Assembly: GCA_021802985.1 (NCBI GenBank)
Contig: JAJZQW010000007.1
Span: 1 to 53,858, forward strand
DNA: 53,858 nt
Direction: 5' to 3'
DNA from: Acidobacteriota bacterium
Lineage (GTDB): Bacteria; Acidobacteriota; Holophagae; Holophagales; Holophagaceae
Shown here: positions 16,817 to 24,706 of the stretch, piece by piece
Numbering within the stretch: position 1 is the first letter of the stretch
How the letters are laid out: every line of letters starts with the position of its first letter
Notes under the pieces: generated by a model
Databases searched by the model: none
The model's input: the letters and a program-made list of their open reading frames with translations, nothing else
Told to the model about the DNA's origin: nothing
Position numbers and translations under genes: made by a program

Positions 16817-17323
16817 TTACATCACGCCGCAGGGCCGGCGCTCGCCCCGCGTGATCTGGCCCTGCACGTCCTTCACGTATTCGGGGCAGGTGCAGTCCGG
16901 GCAGGTGTTGCTGTCGGTCTCGGAACAGAGATCTGCGAAGGTCACCTTCTCCATGAAGGCGGAGATGTGGTCAGACAGCCGGTTCCAGAGGAGGCGGCTC
17001 ATCTTCTCATCGGCCATCAAGGCCTTGTTGGCGGCCAGGGGATCTTCCTTGGCGGCCGCGTAGAAGCTGCTGTCCGTGAGGCGCAGCACCTCACCCACGC
17101 TCACCTGGTTGCAGGGGCGGGTCAGGACGTAGCCACCCTTGGGCCCGCGCACGCTGGCCACGATGCCGGCCTTCTTGAGCTTGTTGAAGATCTGCTCCAG
17201 GAAGGGCAGCGAGAGCTTCTGGCGCTCGGCGATGACATGCAGGGGCACGGGCTGACCGTGGCTGTGGTGGGCCAGGTCGAACAGGGCCTGCATGCTGTAC
17301 CTGCCTCGGGCCGAGATCTTCAC
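16817..17323 (-). CDS. Rrf2-family (IscR-like) transcriptional regulator with Cys-rich tail
   Basis: A 168-residue Rrf2 regulator. The winged helix covers residues 1-65 (KISARGRYSMQALFDLA, then PFLEQIFNKLKKAGIVASVRGPKGGY). Standard IscR has three cluster cysteines near residues 92-104; none are found there. Instead a C-terminal group is visible: Cys133, 141, 144, 146 and 165 (CPDCTCPE). It could bind an iron-sulfur cluster or zinc in a different position. The start is GTG at 17323, just downstream of a promoter. It is divergent from a thioredoxin-like protein. Confidence 0.85.
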   Translation of the reverse strand: MKISARGRYSMQALFDLAHHSHGQPVPLHVIAERQKLSLPFLEQIFNKLKKAGIVASVRGPKGGYVLTRPCNQVSVGEVLRLTDSSFYAAAKEDPLAANKALMADEKMSRLLWNRLSDHISAFMEKVTFADLCSETDSNTCPDCTCPEYVKDVQGQITRGERRPCGVM

Positions 17324-17341
17324 GGGAGGACTCCAAGGCTA

Positions 17342-17390
17342 AGGCTAGTATTCCTGAGCGATTGAGTCAAGTTTAGTATGGCGCTATCCT
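17342..17390. promoter_or_regulatory. Overlapping divergent promoters sharing a TTGAGTCAA palindrome
   Basis: On the plus strand, TTGAGT (17362-17367), a 17-base spacer and TATCCT (17385-17390) form a promoter for the thioredoxin-like gene. On the minus strand, TTGACT (17365-17370), a 17-base spacer and TAGCCT (17342-17347) form one for the Rrf2 gene. The two -35 boxes overlap in TTGAGTCAA (17362-17370). A regulator bound there would affect both directions. Confidence 0.6.
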
Positions 17391-17408
17391 GGGCCCCAGG
17401 AGCCGCCC

Positions 17409-17984
17409 ATGAAATCCGCCTTCCTGCTTACCGCTGCTGCGATGCTACTGGGGGCCCAGTCCGTGGTCCCGCCGCCCATGATCCCTGCGGCCAAGCCCGG
17501 GGAACTGCCTTGCGATGCCCATGACAAGCAGCCGCTCCTGCTGGGTGCGACGACCCGGAAGGCCATCCTGGAGCACCGGGCTGTCTTCCGGGACGCCACG
17601 GGGAGGATCCAGCTGCCAGAGACGCTGCGGGCCCGCTGGCAGGCCGTGAAGCAGCCCCTCACGCTGGTGGCGGTCTTCGGGTCGTGGTGTGGTGACAGCC
17701 AGCGCGAACTGCCCGAGCTGCTGGCCCTGGAGGCCGAGCCCAACCCGTTCATCGAAGTCCACTACCTGGGCGTGTATCGGGACAAGAAGCTGGAATCGTC
17801 GGCCTGGCCGAAGGGCTGTGTCCCTCAGGCGGTGGTGCGAGTGCCGACCTTCTACCTCTTCGCCACCCAGCCTGGGGGTGGCCAGAAGCTGGTGGGCACC
17901 ATCGTGGAGACACCGCCGAAGCCGAACCAGCGGATGGCGGAGGCCCTGGTGGATCTGGCAGAGAAGGGGGCTGTCTCCTTCTGA
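17409..17984 (+). CDS. Exported thioredoxin-like protein with CGDS active site
   Basis: A 191-residue protein with an N-terminal signal peptide (residues 1-16) and a thioredoxin fold. The region around VAVFGSWCGDSQRELPELL corresponds to the active site but reads WCGDS (93-97), so the second redox cysteine is replaced by serine. A cis-proline is present (VPTFYLF, about 145-151). Other cysteines are Cys35 and Cys137. Single-cysteine versions can act as thiol chaperones or bind ligands and need not reduce disulfides. Divergent from the Rrf2 regulator, which may control it. Confidence 0.75.
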   Translation: MKSAFLLTAAAMLLGAQSVVPPPMIPAAKPGELPCDAHDKQPLLLGATTRKAILEHRAVFRDATGRIQLPETLRARWQAVKQPLTLVAVFGSWCGDSQRELPELLALEAEPNPFIEVHYLGVYRDKKLESSAWPKGCVPQAVVRVPTFYLFATQPGGGQKLVGTIVETPPKPNQRMAEALVDLAEKGAVSF

Positions 17985-18034
17985 ATACGGCCCAGCTGAA
18001 CTCATCATCGGCGTCGGTCTGCCGATGAAACGGC

Positions 18035-19603
18035 ATGGCCAGATTCCGATTCCCGTTCCTCTTCCTGTGCGCGGCCCTCGCGCTTCAGGCCGTGGAACCC
18101 ATTCGGGTGGGCCTCAGCGGCTGGACGACGCTGAATCCGCTGCTCATGTCGCGGGATACGGATGTCCAGATGCTCGATCTGGTCTTCGACCGCCTGGTGA
18201 CGCTGGACGCACAGGGCCGGTTCATTCCAGAGCTGCTGCAGAATTGGGAGGTTCGGAACGGCGGGCGGGAAGTGCTGCTCCACCTGCGTCCGGGCCTGAC
18301 CTGGCAGGACGGTAGCCCCATCCAGGCAGAGGATCTGGTCTTTACCTGGCGGATGCTCCGGCGCCCGGAGGTGCGGGCCGTTGCCGACACCGTGCCCGGC
18401 GTCCGAAGCCTCGATGATCTGAAGGCGGAGGGGCCGCTCACTGTCCGGATCCGGCTGGCTCAGCCCCGGGGAACCCTGATGTCCGACCTCTACAACTTCA
18501 TTCCCGTGCCGCAGAAGTACTACGCCATGGGCACCAAGCCCGCCGAGGCGCCCGTCAACTTCGCCCCGGTGGGATCGGGCCCCTATCGGGTGGTGGGCCA
18601 GGCGACCCGGACCGAGGTGAGGCTCGAACGATGGGATGGCTATCGCGGCACCCATCCAGGGACCTGGCCGGCCTTCGAGCTGAAAGACATTGATTCGATG
18701 AAGGATGTCCGGACCCCTCTGATGGACGGACACCTGAGCATCTGTCCCGTGGGGCCCCTCACGCACTACCTGGTGCGCCACGGCGCCATCCTGAAGGGGC
18801 GGCTTCGGGCCTTCGCCGCGCCCCAGGCCGCCTTCAATGCCTTCTTCCTCAATTGCGATTCAACCCGCAGCCTGCTGGGTGACGTCCGGCTGCGCCAGGC
18901 TCTGGCGAACCTGGTGCCCTGGCGGCAACTGGCCCGCGGACGCGAATTCTTCGGCACCCGTCTGGCCACCTCCTTCTGGCCACCGGAATCCTGGGCCTAC
19001 GATCCCACGCCCAGGCCCCTCCCACGGCTCAGCCGGGCCCGGGCCCTCCTGGAGGAAGCGGGCTGGCGGATGGGTTCGGATGGGGTCCGGCACGATGCTC
19101 ACGGACGGAGCCTGGATCTGGTGGCCTACGAGGAGAACAGCGCCGGAAACCGGAGCATCACGCAGCAATTGGTGGCTCGGGCCGCCAGGGTTGGCGTCCG
19201 GATCGAGCTTCGGCAGGTGTCCTTCGATGACCTGGGCGTGAAATCGGCAGACCATGTGGGCGATATCTGGAGCTACGGCTGGACCACCGGGTTGGATCCC
19301 AATGACGATAGCCCGCTCTTCACGAAGGATGGGCTCCGCAGCAAAGCCAATGTGAGCGCGTACCTCAATCCAGAGGTGGATCGCCTGTTTGACGAAGGAC
19401 AGCACACGCTGGATCCGGAGGCGCGGAAGCGGATCTATCACCGCCTCGCCGACATCATCTGGCGGGACCGGCCTGTGATCCCCCTGACCTACAACCTCAC
19501 CCGGTACATCGCAAATCCCGGCCTCCATGGGGTGACCTTCAACGCCCTGGGCCAACCCTTCGGTTTCTGGCCGGGCATGCGGGGGTGGAGTCTGAAACCT
19601 TGA
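18035..19603 (+). CDS. Family-5 extracellular solute-binding protein (first of a tandem pair)
   Basis: A 522-residue SBP_bac_5 protein with a signal peptide (FRFPFLFLCAALALQA). Family marks are LVFDRLVTLD, the LRPGLTWQDGSPIQAEDLVFTWR block (quoted in part) and APVGSGPYRV. These proteins bind peptides, nickel or other solutes for ABC importers, or have been recruited as sensors. No permease or ATPase genes lie nearby, so it is an orphan unless these are encoded elsewhere. It is strongly similar in layout to the next gene, 50 bases downstream, and is probably a duplicate of it. Confidence 0.9.
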   Translation: MARFRFPFLFLCAALALQAVEPIRVGLSGWTTLNPLLMSRDTDVQMLDLVFDRLVTLDAQGRFIPELLQNWEVRNGGREVLLHLRPGLTWQDGSPIQAEDLVFTWRMLRRPEVRAVADTVPGVRSLDDLKAEGPLTVRIRLAQPRGTLMSDLYNFIPVPQKYYAMGTKPAEAPVNFAPVGSGPYRVVGQATRTEVRLERWDGYRGTHPGTWPAFELKDIDSMKDVRTPLMDGHLSICPVGPLTHYLVRHGAILKGRLRAFAAPQAAFNAFFLNCDSTRSLLGDVRLRQALANLVPWRQLARGREFFGTRLATSFWPPESWAYDPTPRPLPRLSRARALLEEAGWRMGSDGVRHDAHGRSLDLVAYEENSAGNRSITQQLVARAARVGVRIELRQVSFDDLGVKSADHVGDIWSYGWTTGLDPNDDSPLFTKDGLRSKANVSAYLNPEVDRLFDEGQHTLDPEARKRIYHRLADIIWRDRPVIPLTYNLTRYIANPGLHGVTFNALGQPFGFWPGMRGWSLKP

Positions 19604-19653
19604 CCCGTCTGTCCGGTTCAAACCTGCTTGCAGGTTCTGGCCGATAGACCCTC

Positions 19654-21219
19654 ATGCGCCTCCGGGTCATCCTCGCCTCCAGCCTTGTGGTCCTGCTCCA
19701 GGCCGCGGTTCCTATCTCCATCGCCCTGGACAAGCCGGTCATGAGCCTGGATCCCCTCCTGCTGGCCCGGGAGGTGGAGGTCCAGGTGGTGGATCTGGTC
19801 TTCGATCGCCTGGTCACCATCGACGAGCATGGGAAGTACCTGCCCCAGATGCTGGAATCCTGGGAGATCTCGAAGGATGGCCGGAACATCCTGCTGAAGC
19901 TCCGGCCCGGCCTCACCTGGCAGGATGGCAGCCCGGTGGAGGCGGAGGATCTGGTGGCCACCTGGCGGATGCTGTCCCTCCCCCAGGTGCGGAAGGTGTT
20001 CGACCTGGTGGGGGTGCGCACCTTCGACAGCGTGGTGGCGGAGGGGCCCCTGACGGTGCGCATCCGGCTCAAGCAGCCTCGCGCCACGATCCTGGCGGAT
20101 CTCTACAACTTCCAGCCGGTGCCGCGGAAGCGGTACCGACTGGGGGTGGAACCCCTGAAGGATCCCCTGAACTACGCCCCGGTGGGCTCTGGGCCCTACC
20201 GGGTGCTGCCGGGAGCCAATGCCCGGGAGGTCCGCCTGGAGCGGTGGCCCGGTTACCGGGGGCCGAACCCGGGCCTGTGGGATCAGTTCCGATTCCGGGT
20301 CCAGCCCTCCGACAAGGCCGACTATCTCCGCCAGATCAAGGCGGGGGAATACCACTTCGCGGACCTGGACTGGTTCCACCACTACCTCTTGCGTCACGAC
20401 GCATTTGGGACCACAACGCTGGTGCCGCTGTCGGTGCCCACGGCTTCCTACGACACCTTCTGGCTGAACTGCGATACCAAACGGAGCCTCCTGGGCGACC
20501 GACGGCTCCGCCGGGCCCTGGCGGAACTGGTGCCTCTGGACTTCCTCCTGGCCCAACGCCGCTTGCATCCCAGCCGGCTTGCCACGAGCCTCTGGCCCCC
20601 CCTCAGCTGGGCCTACGATGCCACCCCCCAGACCCTGCCCCGGCTGGAGAAGGCCCAGGCCCTGCTGGATGAAGCTGGTTGGCACAGGGGGCCCGACGGG
20701 GTGCGCCGAGACGCAGGTGGACGCCCCCTCCACCTTGTGATGTTCGCCGCGCCGGGCTACTCGAAGTTGGATGCGCCCCAGGCCTTTGCGGAGGAGGCCC
20801 GGAAGGCGGGCATCGACCTGGATCTTCGTCGCGTGAGCATCGACGAAATCCTGGCCAAGGCCGCCAAGGGCGAGGGCGATCTGTGGGCCTACGCCTGGAA
20901 CACAAGCCTGGATCCAGACGCCGAGGCGCCGCTCTTCACGCATGAGGGGATTGTGGGGGGCACCAACCTCACCCGCTACCAGAACCCAACGGTGGACCGG
21001 CTCTTCGAGCAGGCCCGTCACGAGATGGATTTCGACCGCCGGCGGGCCCTGTATCTCCAGATCAACGGGCTGGTGCAGCGCGGCTTTCCCCTGCTGCAGC
21101 TGACCTATGGCGTGGCCTATCTGGCTGTGGATCGCCGTCTCCGGGGCGTGGCCTTCGATCCGCTCGGGCAGTCCTACGGTTATGTGCCGGGGCGCCGGGG
21201 ATGGACGCTGGCGGAGTGA
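19654..21219 (+). CDS. Family-5 extracellular solute-binding protein (second of a tandem pair)
   Basis: A 521-residue paralogue of the preceding gene. It has a signal peptide (MRLRVILASSLVVLLQAA) and the same SBP_bac_5 blocks: LVFDRLVTID, LTWQDGSPVEAEDLVATWR, NYAPVGSGPYRVL and WLNCDTKRSLLGDRRLR. The two proteins align over their full length but differ in the ligand-facing middle, which suggests different ligands. Both probably share one transcript. No importer membrane subunits are in view. It converges with the WYL gene, six bases between stops. Confidence 0.9.
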   Translation: MRLRVILASSLVVLLQAAVPISIALDKPVMSLDPLLLAREVEVQVVDLVFDRLVTIDEHGKYLPQMLESWEISKDGRNILLKLRPGLTWQDGSPVEAEDLVATWRMLSLPQVRKVFDLVGVRTFDSVVAEGPLTVRIRLKQPRATILADLYNFQPVPRKRYRLGVEPLKDPLNYAPVGSGPYRVLPGANAREVRLERWPGYRGPNPGLWDQFRFRVQPSDKADYLRQIKAGEYHFADLDWFHHYLLRHDAFGTTTLVPLSVPTASYDTFWLNCDTKRSLLGDRRLRRALAELVPLDFLLAQRRLHPSRLATSLWPPLSWAYDATPQTLPRLEKAQALLDEAGWHRGPDGVRRDAGGRPLHLVMFAAPGYSKLDAPQAFAEEARKAGIDLDLRRVSIDEILAKAAKGEGDLWAYAWNTSLDPDAEAPLFTHEGIVGGTNLTRYQNPTVDRLFEQARHEMDFDRRRALYLQINGLVQRGFPLLQLTYGVAYLAVDRRLRGVAFDPLGQSYGYVPGRRGWTLAE

Positions 21220-21225
21220 CCCGGA

Positions 21226-22317
21226 TCAGAGCCGGTCGAAGCGGATGACCTCGAGCTTGCCGGGCTTCGCCTTGGGGGCGTCGTCCTCCTGCTCGCGCGG
21301 GCGGGCTTCGCGTTCCGGGCGGGGCTCGCGGGGCGGACGGGAATCACGCCGGCGGGACTCCTGGGGCGGTTCGGGACGGGCGGCGGGCTTGGATTCGGCC
21401 TTGGGCTCGGACCTGGCTTCGGACCGGGGCTCGTGGCGGGCCGAATCATGCCGGGAGGCGGGGGCCGCGACGGGCTGGCGCTCCCGGCCCATCCAGACGG
21501 CGCCCACCTGCTTGAGGCGATCCTGCAGGCGGGCGGGTTCGAGCACCTGGACACCGTCCCCGAACTGCATGATCCATCGGGCGATGGCGCGCAGGTCCGT
21601 GGCGGAGAAAGTGACGAGCGCCTGGCCGTCGCCCTGCTCCTCCATGCGGAAGTTCGGGAAGGCAGGGGGCGCCTGCTTCACGGCGAAGACCCACTGCTTC
21701 ATGAGGGTGGCCTTGACGGTGATGGGCTCACCGCCCAGCCAGCCGCCGATCTGGTTGGCGGGCGTGCCTTCGGTGTAGGGGCCCTGGGCTGCGCGGCCGA
21801 CGCCCTCCACGGGGTTCACTTCACCCAGCAGGTCCAGGCGGTGGAACCGTTCGGCGTTGTAGCGCCGGTCCCAGCCCCATACGTACCAGGCCTGGCTGAG
21901 CGCATCAAAGGTGAGCTGGCGCGGTTCAAAGGTGCGGGGGGCGTTGGCCTCCCCGTCCGCGAAGATGAATTCCAGGGCGCGGCCCGCGCGGATGGCGCCG
22001 AGGATGGCTTCCACGAAGGGAGAGGGACCGGCTGCTGGAGGAATGGGCTTGCCCGCGGCCTTGGGGGCCGCCTTCGACTCAGGTTTCTCCTGGGTGGCGG
22101 CAGCGGGCTCTGGCGCTGCGGCAGCCTTGGGCTTCCGCGCAGGCTCGGCCAGTTTTGGAGCGGCCTTTTTCACGGCCGGCTTCTTTGTGGCCGCTTTCTC
22201 AATGACAGGCTTCTCCGGCGCCGATTTCACCGGCTTCACGGGGGCGGCCTTCTTCGCAGGCGCTTTGGCTGCCTTGGGCGCGCCGGTCTTCTTGCGGGGT
22301 GTCTTGGTCACGGCCAT
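21226..22317 (-). CDS. WYL-domain protein with histone-H1-like N-terminal and charged C-terminal tails
   Basis: A 363-residue protein. Residues 1-97 are Lys/Ala/Pro repeats (KAAKAPAKKAAPVKPVK) like bacterial histone-H1-like proteins. A WYL domain covers about 100-170 (WYVWGWDRRYNAERFHRLD), and a WCX-like segment about 190-275 (ARWIMQFGDGVQVLEP). Residues 280-363 are Arg/Glu/Pro-rich and disordered. The usual N-terminal helix-turn-helix of WYL regulators is missing; the basic tail may replace it by binding DNA or RNA non-specifically. WYL domains bind nucleic-acid or nucleotide ligands in known cases. Function not established. Confidence 0.75.
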   Translation of the reverse strand: MAVTKTPRKKTGAPKAAKAPAKKAAPVKPVKSAPEKPVIEKAATKKPAVKKAAPKLAEPARKPKAAAAPEPAAATQEKPESKAAPKAAGKPIPPAAGPSPFVEAILGAIRAGRALEFIFADGEANAPRTFEPRQLTFDALSQAWYVWGWDRRYNAERFHRLDLLGEVNPVEGVGRAAQGPYTEGTPANQIGGWLGGEPITVKATLMKQWVFAVKQAPPAFPNFRMEEQGDGQALVTFSATDLRAIARWIMQFGDGVQVLEPARLQDRLKQVGAVWMGRERQPVAAPASRHDSARHEPRSEARSEPKAESKPAARPEPPQESRRRDSRPPREPRPEREARPREQEDDAPKAKPGKLEVIRFDRL

Positions 22318-22415
22318 GGATGGGTGCTCCTAAGCCCATCATCACCCATCCCCGCGCCGCGGGTCCACGCCCATTTGAGGGGGCGGGGGCCACCGGACCC
22401 AGCCATGCTGAAGGG

Positions 22416-23294
22416 ATGGCCAGATCGAACCTCCGCTTCGCAGCCGTGATGGGGCTGCACACCTTCATCTCCGCCGGCACCTTCCTGCTGGGCAAGGCGG
22501 CTGCGGACGCCATGCCCACCCTGGCGCTGGGGTTCCTGCGCTTCCTCATCGCAGGCGCGGGTTTCCTGGTCCTGGCCCGGATCCGCGGGCTGGAGCTGTG
22601 GCCCTTGGCTCGCACGGAATGGCGTGCCTACCTCTGGGTGGGTTTCCTGGGCGTGGCCGTCAACCAGGTCGCCTTCCTTGGTGGATTGGCCTTCACGCTG
22701 CCCTCCCACGCGGCGCTGCTCTATGCGCTCACGCCCACCTTCGTCCTCCTGCTGGCCTGGGCGCGCGGCCAGGAGCGGCCAGGACCAAGAAAACTGCTGG
22801 GCCTGGTCCTGGCTTTCTCGGGTGTGGTGGTCCTGCTGGCTGGCCGGAAGGGTGCCGCGCTGCCCCCAAGGTGGATCCTGGGGGACCTGATGATCCTGGT
22901 GGCCGTGGTGGCCTGGGCGGGCTATACCGTCGCCAGCCGGCCCCTGGTGATGCGCGACGGGGCGCAGCGGGCGACCACCCTGTCCATCCTGTTCGGGCTG
23001 GCGATCTTCGCGCCTCTGGGCATGCTGGGCCTCCCCCACCTGCATCTGGCGGCCGTTCCGCCCCTGGCCTGGGTGGGGCTGGTGTATCTGGGCCTGGCCA
23101 CCAGCGTGGTGTCGTACCTGCTCTGGTTCCATGCCCTGGCCATGAAAGAGCCCAGCCGCGTGGCCATCGCCACCAACGGGCAGCCGGTGGCCACGGCCCT
23201 CCTGGGCTGGATCTTCTTCACCCAGCCCATCACGCTGCCCTTCGTGGCCGGGGCCGTGCTGGTGGGTGCCGGTGTGGCGCTGGCCCAGTGGTAA
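22416..23294 (+). CDS. EamA/DMT-family transporter
   Basis: A 292-residue inner-membrane protein with about ten transmembrane helices in two EamA repeats. The first covers about residues 8-135 (FISAGTFLLGKAAADAMPTL, FLRFLIAGAGFLVLARI), the second about 150-288 (GDLMILVAVVAWAGYTVASR and a final LLGWIFFTQPITLPFVAGAV). Family members export amino acids, nucleosides or other metabolites; nothing in the neighbourhood fixes the substrate. The ATG at 22416 is in frame and has AAGGG directly before it, too close for an ideal ribosome site. Confidence 0.88.
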   Translation: MARSNLRFAAVMGLHTFISAGTFLLGKAAADAMPTLALGFLRFLIAGAGFLVLARIRGLELWPLARTEWRAYLWVGFLGVAVNQVAFLGGLAFTLPSHAALLYALTPTFVLLLAWARGQERPGPRKLLGLVLAFSGVVVLLAGRKGAALPPRWILGDLMILVAVVAWAGYTVASRPLVMRDGAQRATTLSILFGLAIFAPLGMLGLPHLHLAAVPPLAWVGLVYLGLATSVVSYLLWFHALAMKEPSRVAIATNGQPVATALLGWIFFTQPITLPFVAGAVLVGAGVALAQW

Positions 23295-23298
23295 CCGC

Positions 23299-24240
23299 CT
23301 AGCCCTCCCCGCCGCTCCGCGGGTGCATCCGGTCGTAGAGGGCGCGGAGCCGGGCCTGATGGACGTGGGTGTAGATCTGGGTCGTGCTGATGTCGGCGTG
23401 GCCGAGCATGGCCTGGACGGAGCGCAGATCCGCGCCGTGGTCCAGGAGGTGGGTGGCGAACGCGTGCCGCAGCACGTGGGGGCTCACGGCGGCCGGGCGC
23501 AGGCCCGCCTTCAGGGCGTAGCCCTTGATCAGGCGCCAGAGGTGCTGCCGCGTGAGGGCCTCGCCCCGCTGGCCCACGAACAGCTCGCCGCCCTTGGGCC
23601 GGAAGCCGGGGCGCAGGACCAGCCAGGCCCGGATCCACCGTTCGGCGCCGGCGCCGAAGGGGATCAGGCGGTCCTTGCGCCCCTTGCCGGCCACTTTGAG
23701 GAAACCTTCGTCCAGAAAGACCGAGAGGGCGGGCAGGCCTGCGAGCTCGGAGACGCGCAGGCCCGAGGCGTAGAGCAGCTCCAGCCAGGCCCGGTCCCGG
23801 ACGCCCAGGGGCACGGTGGTGTCCGGGGCCTCCAGGAGGGCCTCCACCTGGCTTTCCCCCAGTGTCCGGGGCAGGATGCGGGGGGGCCTGGGTGGCTTCA
23901 CGACGGCCTCTGGACCGGTCCCGCCACCCCCCTCCATGCGCAGGAAGGTCAAGAAGGCCCGGAGGCTGGAGCTCATCCGGGCAAGGCTGCGCGGGGCCTT
24001 GCCCTGGGCCTGCTGGCTTACGAGGAAGCGGGTGAGGTGGTCGCGCGCCAGGTCCGTGGCGGCGATCCCCTCATCGCAGGCCCAGGCGGCCAGGTGGGCC
24101 AGGTCGGACAGGTAGCCGGCGGCGGTATTGGACGAGAGGCCCCGCTCGACGGACAGGAAAGCGCGGAATTCCCGGAGGCTGGCCGCCCATCCGAGGGGCC
24201 AGCCATGTTCCGGTTCCTGGAGCTGCTTGGCACGGGGCAT
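23299..24240 (-). CDS. xerD: Tyrosine recombinase XerD
   Basis: A 313-residue tyrosine recombinase that with XerC resolves chromosome dimers at dif. The N-terminal SAM-like core-binding domain covers about 10-95. The catalytic residues are all visible: Arg in [11 protein letters not shown], Lys in GKGRKDRLIP, HxxR in SPHVLRHAFATHLL, and the His and Tyr in LGHADISTTQIYTHV. The arrangement matches XerD more than XerC, but assignment between the two is by similarity only. The ATG at 24240 was chosen over a GTG five codons upstream. A second recombinase of this type lies at 43.2 kb. Confidence 0.87.
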   Translation of the reverse strand: MPRAKQLQEPEHGWPLGWAASLREFRAFLSVERGLSSNTAAGYLSDLAHLAAWACDEGIAATDLARDHLTRFLVSQQAQGKAPRSLARMSSSLRAFLTFLRMEGGGGTGPEAVVKPPRPPRILPRTLGESQVEALLEAPDTTVPLGVRDRAWLELLYASGLRVSELAGLPALSVFLDEGFLKVAGKGRKDRLIPFGAGAERWIRAWLVLRPGFRPKGGELFVGQRGEALTRQHLWRLIKGYALKAGLRPAAVSPHVLRHAFATHLLDHGADLRSVQAMLGHADISTTQIYTHVHQARLRALYDRMHPRSGGEG

Positions 24241-24294
24241 GGGCCATTCCCGCACGACTGGCGCTCGCGCGCAACCGGCACGTTGACCCGACGT

Positions 24295-24323
24295 TTGGCA
24301 ATCCCGTGGGGTTGTGTTACGGT
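24295..24323 (+). promoter_or_regulatory. Promoter of acpP
   Basis: TTGGCA (24295-24300) and TACGGT (24318-24323) are separated by 17 bases. Transcription would begin near 24330, and the acpP leader contains GGAGGAG. This is the only good promoter match between xerD and acpP. Confidence 0.6.
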
Positions 24324-24350
24324 TTCCGGGTTCGTCTGGAGGAGCCCACG

Positions 24351-24590
24351 ATGGCTGATGTACGTAAGAAAGTGATTGCGATTATTGCCGAGCAGCTGGC
24401 CAAGCCCGAGGATTCGATCTCCGAGACCAGCCACTTCGTGGATGACCTCGGTGCCGATAGCCTCGACACGGTCGAGATCATCATGGCCATCGAAGAGGCC
24501 TTCAGCCTCGAGATCCCCGAGAGCGAGCAGGAGAAGATCCGCACCGTCGGTGATGCCATCGCTTACATCGAGAAGCACGCGAAGGCCTGA
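24351..24590 (+). CDS. acpP: Acyl carrier protein
   Basis: A 79-residue, highly acidic acyl carrier protein that carries growing acyl chains in fatty-acid synthesis. The phosphopantetheine attachment site is Ser37 in DLGADSLDTVE. GGAGGAG lies shortly before the ATG at 24351. It has its own promoter and a strong terminator directly downstream, while fabF follows at 24707. This matches the common acpP-fabF arrangement with high acpP expression uncoupled from fabF. Confidence 0.97.
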   Translation: MADVRKKVIAIIAEQLAKPEDSISETSHFVDDLGADSLDTVEIIMAIEEAFSLEIPESEQEKIRTVGDAIAYIEKHAKA

Positions 24591-24605
24591 TCCCTCGTCG
24601 ATGAT

Positions 24606-24647
24606 ACGTGCCGCAGCGCCCCCGGCCCTGCGGCACGTTCGTTTTTT
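24606..24647 (+). terminator. Rho-independent terminator after acpP
   Basis: ACGTGCCGCAG (24606-24616) pairs perfectly with CTGCGGCACGT (24628-24638) around an 11-base loop, followed by a run of six T (24642-24647). It should end most acpP transcripts and lower read-through into fabF. Confidence 0.92.
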
Positions 24648-24706
24648 CAGCGGAGCAGGTAGGCTTTAGGCTTCAGGATCCTGTCCGCTCGATCATGAGG
24701 TGAAGC

